Shown: one piece after another, positions 35,858-42,790 of the stretch | Numbering within the stretch: position 1 is the first letter of the stretch | Layout: every line of letters begins with the position of its first letter | NCBI GenBank assembly: GCA_027068365.1 | Contig: JAMOTQ010000032.1 | Location: forward strand, 1-42,790 | DNA: 42,790 nucleotides | From: Methanocaldococcus sp. | GTDB taxonomy: Archaea; AGJL01; Methanococci; Methanococcales; Methanocaldococcaceae | Direction: 5' to 3' | Position numbers and translations under genes: made by a program | The notes under the pieces: model-generated | Database searches by the model: none | What the model was told of the DNA's origin: nothing | Seen by the model: the letters and a program-made list of their open reading frames with translations, nothing else

Positions 35858-36067
35858 ATGCCAACTATAACAATAGATGTTCCAGAAAATGTTCCAATAG
35901 AAAGGATTAAAAGGAAAATTCAAAAGCTTATTACAGAGGAGAGGTTAAAGTGGGAGTTATTTGAAAAGGCAAAGGAAGAGTTAAATTTGACAGAAGAGGA
36001 TTTGAAGGATTTTGAAAAGGCAAGGGAGGAAGCATGGAAGGGGATAAAGAAAAAGTATGGCTTGTAA
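35858..36067 (+). CDS. Antitoxin-like small protein (VapB type)
   Basis: A 69-residue protein: an N-terminal strand segment (TITIDVPENVPIERIKRK) typical of archaeal VapB-type antitoxins, followed by a charged helical region that would wrap the toxin (LTEEDLKDFEKAREEAWKGI). It is intact and has a good GGTGGGATT site. The PIN-toxin remnant begins 34 nt before its stop in another frame, the classic overlapping arrangement of a VapBC module. Since the toxin is broken, this antitoxin is an orphan unless it serves another PIN protein in the cell. Confidence 0.82.
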   Translation: MPTITIDVPENVPIERIKRKIQKLITEERLKWELFEKAKEELNLTEEDLKDFEKAREEAWKGIKKKYGL

Positions 36068-36220
36068 TCGATGCCAATATCATATTCTCAGCATTGATAA
36101 AAGATGATTCCTTAACTGGAAAGATTATTTTTAGTGATGAATAAAGTTAAAGTTTATAATACGAGAGAGTTGTTAGAAGAGTTCTTAAATAACTTTGACA
36201 TATCTCTATATATGAAGTAA
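36034..36220 (+). pseudogene. Remnant of a PIN-domain (VapC) toxin with internal deletion
   Basis: The frame starting at ATG 36034 encodes the PIN N-terminus VWLVIDANIIFSALIKDD, with the first catalytic aspartate, then GKIIFSDE and a stop at 36142-36144. In the next frame, 36137-36220 encodes NKVKVYNTRELLEEFLNN, which looks like the C-terminal strand and helix of a PIN protein. The middle (perhaps 80 codons, with the remaining acidic residues) is missing. The simplest reading is an internal deletion that joined the two ends out of frame. The start overlaps the antitoxin gene. Family assignment of the 3' part is inferred from pattern. Confidence 0.72.
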
Positions 36221-36452
36221 AAATATACAAAATATACGGTATAACTACCGACATTATTAACCTCGATGATGAAAGTTACCCCCACTGACCTTTTTGGGAT
36301 GAAGAAATCGGCACTGTCTGAGAGGTATTATTCATTAAACTTCTAAGGGGCATTATCCTTTGGGTATCCCAATAGGGCGAAGCCCTATGGTTCTGACACT
36401 GTCTGAGAGGTATTATTTATTAAACTTAGATTTTTAAATAATGGGGGATTTT
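36221..36452. repeat. Gene-free stretch with a 31-bp direct repeat and hairpin
   Basis: Two 31-bp direct copies lie at 36312-36342 and 36397-36427 (30 of 31 identical; they begin CACTGTCTGAGAGGTATTAT). The 54-nt spacer holds a perfect 7-bp hairpin with GAA loop (arms 36372-36378 and 36382-36388). No transposase or ORF is present. It could be a short non-autonomous element with duplicated flanks or a local tandem duplication, and it sits exactly beside the deleted toxin. The GGGGG before 36453 is the next gene's ribosome binding site. Only two repeat copies, so not a CRISPR array. Confidence 0.6.
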
Positions 36453-37799
36453 ATGTTTATAGATGAAGTTATAAGTAATTTAAAAGGGAATGAATTCCTA
36501 AATACTTCTCTTTTAACCAAAAGTAATAAAAATAGATTGTATTATGCTGTAAAACAGCCAGATGGTAATATAAAGGTAGTTCTTCCCTTTGTTTTTGAAA
36601 ATAAAAATTTTCTAAAACTTTCTAAATACAGGGATGGGATAGAAGGAGCTACGCAGAGGGTTATTGAGGAAATAAAAAAAGAGATAATTAAGAAAAAGAG
36701 ATTTCTCCCATTGGCTGGGTATTTTGGTAGAATTTATAAGGCATTATATGAACCATTAACTGTTGTAAATTGCGATTTAAATTTAGGTTATGACTTGTGG
36801 AGGGCAGACAAATACAACTACATTGAAGGAGATAAGATTTATTTAATGCTTAGAATGATTTTTAAAGAAAATAACGCTAAAAATATAGCCAAAGAAATCA
36901 ATAACTTATGCTATGATTTAGATAAGTTTATTAAAAACATTTCTATTGATTTATTAATTGAAGAGGCAAAAAATATAATAAATCAAAAATATCTTAGGGA
37001 CAAGTTGGATGAACTCGGCTTAGTTTGCTTTATAGCAAACAATTCAAAGCCAGCAAGGAAATATACTGATGTTAGAAGACATTATAGGATAGCCGGACCT
37101 AAAGATGTAAATATTCCCTTTGAATGCCCTGAGGAACTTGAACCTATGGAAATAGAGCTTAAATATGGTAAAAAAGTTAAAGGGTTGGGAATAAAAAAGA
37201 AGGAAATATTTATAATTACTGGAAGGAATGCTCAGGGAAAAACTACCCTTTTGCAGGCGATAGATAGTGGAAGAGACGACCATTTAATTGGAGATGGAAG
37301 GGAGTTTATAATAACCACTAAAAGCTTATCTAAGGCATCGACTGGGAGTATGGAAATGAGTGGGCAGGATATAAGCTTATTTTTCCAAAAACTACCACCG
37401 GGAATTAAAGGAAGTCCTAAGGCGGTTTATGGAACTGCCTCTGGTTCAATGTATATGGCTTACCAAATACAGAGAGCTATAAAAAATAAAACTAAGCTTA
37501 TTTTAATAGATGAGGATAATTCAGCAGTTAATTTATTAGTTAGTGGTGTTTTAAGTAAGTGGTTTGAGGGAGTTAAATCGTTGGCTGAGATAATTATGGA
37601 AGATAGAGAAAAGCTTGGAGATAGTGCTTTTATCATCGTCACGAGCTCATTAGATTTATTAACTGCTTTGGGAGATAGGGCAATGTATTTAGAAGACCAT
37701 AAAGCCAAATATCTTGATTTAGATTATTTTAGGGAGGAGTTAGGAAAATATTATTTGGAATTAGCTTCTAAATTTATTGGAACAAAAACCTTGAAATAG
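36453..37799 (+). CDS. Predicted ATPase of the ABC class
   Basis: A 448-residue soluble P-loop protein of the ABC_ATPase family (PF09818), whose role is unknown. The N-terminal half (to about 235) is family-specific, ending in RIAGPKDVNIPFECPEE. Walker A is GRNAQGKTTLL, SLSKASTGSMEMSGQDISLF stands where the ABC signature region is expected, Walker B is LILIDEDNSAVNLL, and the switch region is FIIVTSSLDLL. No membrane domain occurs, so it is not a transporter subunit by itself. The ATG at 36453 is chosen because GGGGG lies 6-10 nt upstream; the frame extends 12 nt to another ATG. Confidence 0.86.
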   Translation: MFIDEVISNLKGNEFLNTSLLTKSNKNRLYYAVKQPDGNIKVVLPFVFENKNFLKLSKYRDGIEGATQRVIEEIKKEIIKKKRFLPLAGYFGRIYKALYEPLTVVNCDLNLGYDLWRADKYNYIEGDKIYLMLRMIFKENNAKNIAKEINNLCYDLDKFIKNISIDLLIEEAKNIINQKYLRDKLDELGLVCFIANNSKPARKYTDVRRHYRIAGPKDVNIPFECPEELEPMEIELKYGKKVKGLGIKKKEIFIITGRNAQGKTTLLQAIDSGRDDHLIGDGREFIITTKSLSKASTGSMEMSGQDISLFFQKLPPGIKGSPKAVYGTASGSMYMAYQIQRAIKNKTKLILIDEDNSAVNLLVSGVLSKWFEGVKSLAEIIMEDREKLGDSAFIIVTSSLDLLTALGDRAMYLEDHKAKYLDLDYFREELGKYYLELASKFIGTKTLK

Positions 37800-37881
37800 T
37801 ATTAATTTTTTATTTTTATTTCGTTGTATTTTTAATATTGATTAGATAAAGGAGTTAATTATAGTTGTTAATGTGATGGTT

Positions 37882-38337
37882 ATGGACAAAAATAGCAAAA
37901 TAACACTAATTGGTAGTAAATTAGCTAAGACGGGAGGAGAGTTTATTTATTTGGGAGAGGTTGAAGAGTGCAAAAATTGTAAGTTTAAAAGATTGTGTCA
38001 TGGAAATTTGGAAGTTGGGAGGAAATATAAGATAATTTCAGTTAGGTCGGCAAATCATCCTTGTATGGTTCATGAGGGAGGAGTTAAGGTTGTTGAGGTA
38101 GTTTTAGCTGATTTAACAATAATGATTGAGGCAAAAAAAGCACTTGAAGGGGTTGTTTTAAATCATCAGCCAATAAATTGTGATAACTTTGATTGCGATT
38201 ATTATAACTTTTGCAATCCTGATGGAATAAAAGAAGGGGAGAAATATAAAATAAAGCAGGTTTTAAACGAAAAAATAAACTGCCCTTCTGGAAAATCATT
38301 AAAAAAAGTTATAGTTGAGTTAATTGAGGATAAATAA
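37882..38337 (+). CDS. UPF0179 protein with duplicated four-cysteine unit
   Basis: A 151-residue archaeal protein of unknown function (UPF0179; MJ1627 as I recall). Eight cysteines fall in two similar units: Cys30-x2-Cys33-x5-Cys39 with Cys61, and Cys100-x4-Cys105-x5-Cys111 with Cys134. Each triplet is followed by a matching (V/E)G(R/E)KYKI segment (GRKYKIISV and GEKYKIKQV), so the two halves look like an internal duplication. Each unit could bind Zn or an Fe-S cluster. The ATG at 37882 is preferred, with GTGAT immediately upstream; the frame extends to a GTG at 37873. Confidence 0.85.
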   Translation: MDKNSKITLIGSKLAKTGGEFIYLGEVEECKNCKFKRLCHGNLEVGRKYKIISVRSANHPCMVHEGGVKVVEVVLADLTIMIEAKKALEGVVLNHQPINCDNFDCDYYNFCNPDGIKEGEKYKIKQVLNEKINCPSGKSLKKVIVELIEDK

Positions 38338-38344
38338 TTATTTC

Positions 38345-40360
38345 TCACTTCTTAACTATCTCACATCCCCCAGGAGGGAGAACTCTTAAAATATCCTCAT
38401 CATCAACACCGTAATCTTTAAATATCTCTTTTAACTCCTTAACAACCTTTCCTTTCTCTTTATTTGATGGCTTTAATAAAACCCACTTAATAAAACTCTT
38501 TTGTAATGTTTTTGGTGGAGCTGTCGTTATCTTTACATCCCCATCGTATTCAATAACTCCAATACCCAACTCCAATGGTGTATTTCTATAATAATGCCTC
38601 TCTCCCCTAATTACAAATGCCCCTCTCTTTAAATACTCTCCACTTTCAGCTGTTTTTGATATTTGCTCTGGTTTAACCCAATAAGTGTCAATAGCTCCAT
38701 ATCCAAGCTTCCAAGCCCTTGAATGAGAGACAGAAAACTTGGCAACCTCTTCCAATGTCTCTTCATCAACTTCTCTACCCTGCGTTTTTATAACCGTAAA
38801 TGGAGCTCCTTGAATATCTGCGTGGAATACAATATCATCCTTGTCAGTGTATTTTTTAATAATAATCTCGTTTGTTATTGCATCTTTCCCAGCAATAACC
38901 AAGAATCCATTAATAACAGTCCATTTAAATTTCTCATACCACTTTCTCTCCTTTCTAACTTTCTTTTTCATTTTTGCTGATTCCATTTCCTTTAACTCTT
39001 TCTCTCCTTTCTTTTTAAGCTCTTCTATCTTCTTTTTAGTTAGCTCAATAGCATTTTCTATTCCTTCAATTTTGTTTCTCAACTTTTTAGCTTTTTCATA
39101 ATATATCTCAGCATTTTCAAAGGCGTTTTTTCTTATATCCAAGGAGACCCTTTCTTCTATAACTTTGTCATCAATTTCAGATTTTAATCTAATAATTATC
39201 TCTCCAACATTTTCATTTATATTTTCAATCAATCCCAAAATTGGATGTTCTTTATTCTCTTTGATTATCTTTTTTATTCTTGCCCAGTCCATTTTTTCTC
39301 TTGCTTGTCTTATAGCGTTTAATAGCTCTTCAACAATTTGATAGTTTGCATAAATCAAATCTCCTTTAATTTGGTTTTTTTCTGCATCTTCTTTATACTT
39401 CTTCAATGTCTCTAACTGTCTTTTTAATATATTTTCTTGCCTCTCAATTTCCCTCTCAATCTTTGATTTTTCTTTTTTAACTACAACTTTTGTTAAAAAT
39501 TTGGCAAAGTAGTCATCAACTGCCTCTAAAAAACTGTTGTAATACTTTTTCTCTAAACCATCATATTTTTTTAAATCAATAGGGACAACATCAAAATATT
39601 CACTGTCCTTTAAAATAATCTGCGGCTTTCTATTGTTAAAAATTTCGTTAAATAAATTTTTAGATGCTTCAAAGAGCTTTTTAATCTCTTCTTCACTTAA
39701 ATCTTTCTTTTTCTTATCAATTCCTGCTCTCTCACAAATCTCTTCAGCGTAAAGCCCACCAATACCAAAAACCCTCGATATTAATCTAACGCACTCAACC
39801 CCTTTATTATTTAAGAAATAATCTTTAAATACTTCATAGGCAATAGAAAACTCTAAGTTATAGGGATTTAATGGCTTTTGTGGAGGAAATTTGTATTTTT
39901 CCTTAGGAACTATTTTTCTTGTGCTCCATCTTTCAACTTTGAGAGGGGCGATAATTGTGTCCTCACTATTTAAAAATATAATATTCCCATCCCCAAACAG
40001 CTCAGCAACCAATTTATAAACTCCCTCTTTTGTTTCAAAGTGAAAAATAACTATTCTATCAAAATTTACCTGCTCAATCTTTATTAATTTAGCATTTTTT
40101 AAATATTTTCTTAGTAACATTGCAAAAGATGGGGGAAGTTTTGGCTTTTCCCTCTCATAATTTGTTAAAGTTATATACTTATATTTACCAATACTTATGA
40201 CGAGTTCCCTACTCCCGCCCTCGGGAACATGGATTTTTAATATCAACTCTCTGTTTTGCTCATTATCAATTAAAAACGCTTTATCTAACCTACCATTAAT
40301 GAGATTTTGTAATTCATCCACAACACAGCACACATCAACATTTGTCATCTCACTCTTCAT
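38345..40360 (-). CDS. rqcH: Rqc2/NEMF/RqcH homologue (NFACT protein)
   Basis: Archaeal member of the NFACT family that binds obstructed 50S subunits and recruits tRNA for ribosome-associated quality control. The 671-residue protein begins with the NFACT-N domain (VDVCCVVDELQNLINGRLDK). Helix-hairpin-helix-like and long coiled-coil regions follow (about 300-480, including EREIERQENILKRQLETLKK), then the NFACT-R domain (FLVIAGKDAITNEIIIKKYT, DIVFHADIQGAPF). The ATG at 40358-40360 follows GGTGAGATT; the frame extends 9 codons upstream. It converges with UPF0179 (7-nt gap) and is divergent from the helical-repeat gene. Confidence 0.92.
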   Translation of the reverse strand: MKSEMTNVDVCCVVDELQNLINGRLDKAFLIDNEQNRELILKIHVPEGGSRELVISIGKYKYITLTNYEREKPKLPPSFAMLLRKYLKNAKLIKIEQVNFDRIVIFHFETKEGVYKLVAELFGDGNIIFLNSEDTIIAPLKVERWSTRKIVPKEKYKFPPQKPLNPYNLEFSIAYEVFKDYFLNNKGVECVRLISRVFGIGGLYAEEICERAGIDKKKKDLSEEEIKKLFEASKNLFNEIFNNRKPQIILKDSEYFDVVPIDLKKYDGLEKKYYNSFLEAVDDYFAKFLTKVVVKKEKSKIEREIERQENILKRQLETLKKYKEDAEKNQIKGDLIYANYQIVEELLNAIRQAREKMDWARIKKIIKENKEHPILGLIENINENVGEIIIRLKSEIDDKVIEERVSLDIRKNAFENAEIYYEKAKKLRNKIEGIENAIELTKKKIEELKKKGEKELKEMESAKMKKKVRKERKWYEKFKWTVINGFLVIAGKDAITNEIIIKKYTDKDDIVFHADIQGAPFTVIKTQGREVDEETLEEVAKFSVSHSRAWKLGYGAIDTYWVKPEQISKTAESGEYLKRGAFVIRGERHYYRNTPLELGIGVIEYDGDVKITTAPPKTLQKSFIKWVLLKPSNKEKGKVVKELKEIFKDYGVDDEDILRVLPPGGCEIVKK

Positions 40361-40415
40361 AATCTCACCATAAAAGTTTTTAATCATTAATAGATATTTT
40401 ATTATTTGTGATAAT

Positions 40416-42488
40416 ATGAAGAAGGAAGAGTTTTTAAAGTATTTAAGGCAAGGGAAATATAATAAATTAGCTAAGTTAATTAATAGTTATCCAGATATTT
40501 TAAGTTTTTTAGATGAGTTATTTAAATCTGGCAAAGAAGATGATGTAAGAAGGGCATTGCTGGTTCTAAAAAGATTAGATAACGAGGTAATTGAGAAATA
40601 TCTATATTATGTTATATTGAATTTAAATGAGAAGAGAATTATAGCCAAAGAGGCGGAGGAGATATTAAAGAAAATAACTAACAAAGAGAATGTTGAAGAG
40701 GCAATAGTTGAAATTGCAAAAAAACCTTTGGATGAAAAAATAATTTACTTATTTTTGCAAAATATGAAAGAAGAAAATATTTTTTTTAGAGCCATTCTTG
40801 AACACACAAAGAGTAAAAACATAGAAGAAGGTATAAAAACCTTATTATTAAAAAACTGCAATTCTGAGATGATATTAAAAATCTTAGCTAATAAACTCTA
40901 TTCTCATGAGAAAGATGAGAGAGAACTTGCAGTAAATATATTGTTAAATATAGTTGATTCTTTAACTGAGGAACAGAAGAATATTTTAAGGGATAATTTA
41001 AATATATGCTTATTGGGAGATGAGAATAAGAAGATGTATAAAAAATTTAAAAAATTATTTGAAAAATTAAATATTCCCACCGAAATATCTAATGAACAAA
41101 TAAAAGCCCTACTAAAATCCCATGGAAAAACTGCCCTAAATATAATTTTAAGGGAAAATATAAAACTTCCTGCTAAATTTTACGATAGGGAGTTTTTAAA
41201 GGAATTTCTATATGTGAGGGATGAAGAAAAACAGTTTGTTGGGGTTAAATTAATATCATTAAAAAGAGATTCAAAAAAGAAGGTTGATTTACTATTTAGA
41301 TTTTTACATTATGGATATGGTAAGGCAAAAACATCCGCAATAAGGGAACTTAAAAAAATAGCCAAAAATAACAATGAGCTAAAAGAATACATAGAGAAAA
41401 AGACATTAACTTCTGCTAAAAAAATGAATTTAGGGCTAAAAATATCATCTCTAAGAATATTAAAAGAATTTGCAAAAAAAGAACATTTAGAGTTTTTAAT
41501 TAATGAACATAAGCGACTGAAAGCGTTGGCTTATAAATTAGAGGAAGAAATGTTTATGGGAGGATTTAGGCACATGCTAATGATGGAAGAGGAAATAAGA
41601 AAATGTAATGTTGCTATGAGATTAATAGAGGAGATTGTAGCAGATATTTGCTTAAAAAATAACATCCATTACAATGATTTAAAAGTAGCTGAAAAACTTG
41701 GTTATGAATTTTATAGAACAATAGAATTAATAGGGGCTAAAAATCTAAATCTAATAGATATTTATGAGTTTTTAGAGGATGTTAAGAGAAATGGGGAGCT
41801 TATAACTTATTTGGCTGGGATTGTAATTAATAATAAAATAGATGATAATTTAACTAAGAAAATTTTGGATATAACTGAAAAGGCAGAAATGGAAAATAAA
41901 GATTTGTTAAATGCAAATAAAATTATGATTTATGCATCTTTAAATAGAGTTGATAAGATTGGGGAGATTATAAATATGGCAGAAGGTTATTATTCAAAAT
42001 TAGCTTTTATCAATGCAGTGAAAAAGTTTCTTGATGAAGGATTATTAGATGAGGAAAAAATAAGTTTATTAATTCCAAAGATTGCTGAAATGATATATGC
42101 AACAAAAAAATTAAGGTTGATGGCATTAGAGTTTTTTAAAAGATATCCAAATGAACTCGTTTTTCCAATATTGATTAATGAAATTGGTAATTATAAGGGA
42201 GAAGAGAAGATAATAATAGATGTCATATCAAACATAATATTTAAATATCCAAATAACATACGTAATATTAGGGAGTTATTAAATACAGATAAAAGAAACT
42301 CTGCTTTAAAAATACTGCTTAAAGTTAGTGAGAAAAGACCGGAACTCTTAGAAGATTTTATATACTTGCTTGCTGGAATTTACGGGTCTGCAAATGAAGA
42401 TGATAAAAAACTAATAAAAAAGATTTTAAAAAACATTACCAGTGAAGAGCAAAAATTAATATTAAAACCAGTAATTGGAGAGATTTAA
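40416..42488 (+). CDS. Large alpha-helical-repeat (HEAT/ARM-like) protein
   Basis: A 690-residue, entirely helical, charged protein built of degenerate HEAT-like units, for instance KEDDVRRALLVLKRLDNEVI (about 39-58), DERELAVNILLNIVDSLTEE and KKMNLGLKISSLRILKEFAK. No enzyme motif, signal peptide or membrane segment is seen. It is probably a scaffold. It shares a 55-nt divergent promoter with the Rqc2 homologue and is followed 19 nt later by a TOPRIM-domain gene on the same strand, so a functional link with nucleic-acid or ribosome work is plausible but unproven. The ATG follows GTGATAAT. Confidence 0.82.
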   Translation: MKKEEFLKYLRQGKYNKLAKLINSYPDILSFLDELFKSGKEDDVRRALLVLKRLDNEVIEKYLYYVILNLNEKRIIAKEAEEILKKITNKENVEEAIVEIAKKPLDEKIIYLFLQNMKEENIFFRAILEHTKSKNIEEGIKTLLLKNCNSEMILKILANKLYSHEKDERELAVNILLNIVDSLTEEQKNILRDNLNICLLGDENKKMYKKFKKLFEKLNIPTEISNEQIKALLKSHGKTALNIILRENIKLPAKFYDREFLKEFLYVRDEEKQFVGVKLISLKRDSKKKVDLLFRFLHYGYGKAKTSAIRELKKIAKNNNELKEYIEKKTLTSAKKMNLGLKISSLRILKEFAKKEHLEFLINEHKRLKALAYKLEEEMFMGGFRHMLMMEEEIRKCNVAMRLIEEIVADICLKNNIHYNDLKVAEKLGYEFYRTIELIGAKNLNLIDIYEFLEDVKRNGELITYLAGIVINNKIDDNLTKKILDITEKAEMENKDLLNANKIMIYASLNRVDKIGEIINMAEGYYSKLAFINAVKKFLDEGLLDEEKISLLIPKIAEMIYATKKLRLMALEFFKRYPNELVFPILINEIGNYKGEEKIIIDVISNIIFKYPNNIRNIRELLNTDKRNSALKILLKVSEKRPELLEDFIYLLAGIYGSANEDDKKLIKKILKNITSEEQKLILKPVIGEI

Positions 42489-42507
42489 GTTTAAAGGTTG
42501 GATGATT

Positions 42508-42790
42508 ATGAGGAGGGATGAATACTTTGAAAAATTATTGGAAGTTATTGAAGAGTTAAAGATTGAGGCAGAGGAAAAACCAATTATTGTTGAAGGAAAG
42601 AGAGATGTGGAAAGCTTAGAGAAATTGGGAGTTGAAGGAACTTTTATTATAATAGCTAAGACACCAGTTTATTTAATAGCCGATGAACTTGTAAGGAAAA
42701 GAGTTAAAGAAGTTATTCTATTAACTGACTTTGATAGAAGAGGTAGGATGTTAGCCAAGGCAATAATAGAGGAGTTTAGACATAGAGGAA
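42508..42790 (+). CDS. Small TOPRIM-domain protein (UPF0292), cut by the window edge
   Basis: The first 94 codons are visible, starting MRRDEYFEKLLEVIEELKIE after a GGATGATT site. The TOPRIM fold is clear: the catalytic glutamate in KPIIVEGKRDVESLEKLG (about 31-48) and the DxD motif in VILLTDFDRRGRML. This matches the UPF0292 family of stand-alone archaeal TOPRIM proteins, related to the DnaG/RNase M5 catalytic centre, with unknown substrate; structured RNA cleavage as in RNase M5 is one possibility. It lies 19 nt after the helical-repeat gene, probably in one operon. Confidence 0.9.
   Translation, partial: MRRDEYFEKLLEVIEELKIEAEEKPIIVEGKRDVESLEKLGVEGTFIIIAKTPVYLIADELVRKRVKEVILLTDFDRRGRMLAKAIIEEFRHRG

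Noticed and set aside
36312-36427. Direct repeats as a CRISPR array
   Set aside because: There are only two copies with one spacer that itself forms a hairpin, no leader-like array continuation and no cas genes.

Overview
The window is AT-rich archaeal chromosome from a hyperthermophilic hydrogenotrophic methanogen, almost certainly a Methanocaldococcus. The grounds are methanopterin genes (mch, mptE, mptG), coenzyme F420, F430 and coenzyme M genes (cofH, cfbB, cfbD, comC), PolD, an Sm-type Hfq and GGTGAT-type ribosome binding sites. Protein sequences closely resemble what I remember of M. jannaschii. It is unlikely to be M. jannaschii itself: as I recall, that species has three inteins in RfcS and none in PolC, whereas this window has one mini-intein in RfcS and one full intein in PolC. 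All locus-level comparisons are from memory, not from a search.

Layout. Positions 1-14808 are almost entirely minus strand: the start of fen, then aroK, a secreted thermonuclease, cobS, a HAD phosphatase, an EhbP-like protein, hfq, an HhH DNA glycosylase, a membrane protein, an MCT-1-like PUA protein, a HEPN/MNT toxin-antitoxin pair, cofH, hisI, a HerA-like ATPase, a TPR protein, mptG, a CBS protein, comC and endA. Positions 14943-19098 are plus strand: cfbD, rfcS (mini-intein) and cfbB. Positions 19163-25890 are mixed: a coiled-coil membrane protein, a PhoU-like regulator, trmY, an orphan protein, a PP-loop enzyme with three cysteines, an AAA ATPase, mch and mptE. Positions 26000-34954 hold a TrkA-N/DHH protein, a radical SAM protein, a glucan phosphorylase-like protein and polC (large PolD subunit) with a homing intein. 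The right end holds a UPF0282 metallo-hydrolase, an orphan antitoxin with an internally deleted PIN toxin remnant and a small repeat region, an ABC-class ATPase, UPF0179, an Rqc2/NEMF homologue, a helical-repeat protein and a partial TOPRIM protein.

Functionally, the window carries parts of methanogen cofactor supply (F420: cofH; F430: cfbB and cfbD; methanopterin: mptG and mptE; coenzyme M: comC; corrinoid: cobS) and one C1-pathway enzyme (mch). Interleaved are replication and repair genes (fen, rfcS, polC, glycosylase, HerA-like) and RNA or translation genes (hfq, endA, trmY, MCT-1-like, Rqc2-like). From memory the window joins two segments that are separate in M. jannaschii (around MJ1440-MJ1421 and MJ1640-MJ1624), with the joint between about 19.1 and 20.65 kb.

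Most notable points: an intein in the PolD catalytic motif ending Tyr-Gln instead of His-Asn; an RfcS mini-intein splitting the Walker A motif; a GT35 protein with Thr at the PLP-lysine position; a PP-loop enzyme with a TtcA-like CxxC plus distal Cys; a duplicated Cys4 unit in UPF0179; an intact antitoxin beside a deleted toxin; a 25-bp palindrome between glgP and polC; and hairpins upstream of fen. I found no tRNA, rRNA, CRISPR array or complete insertion sequence.
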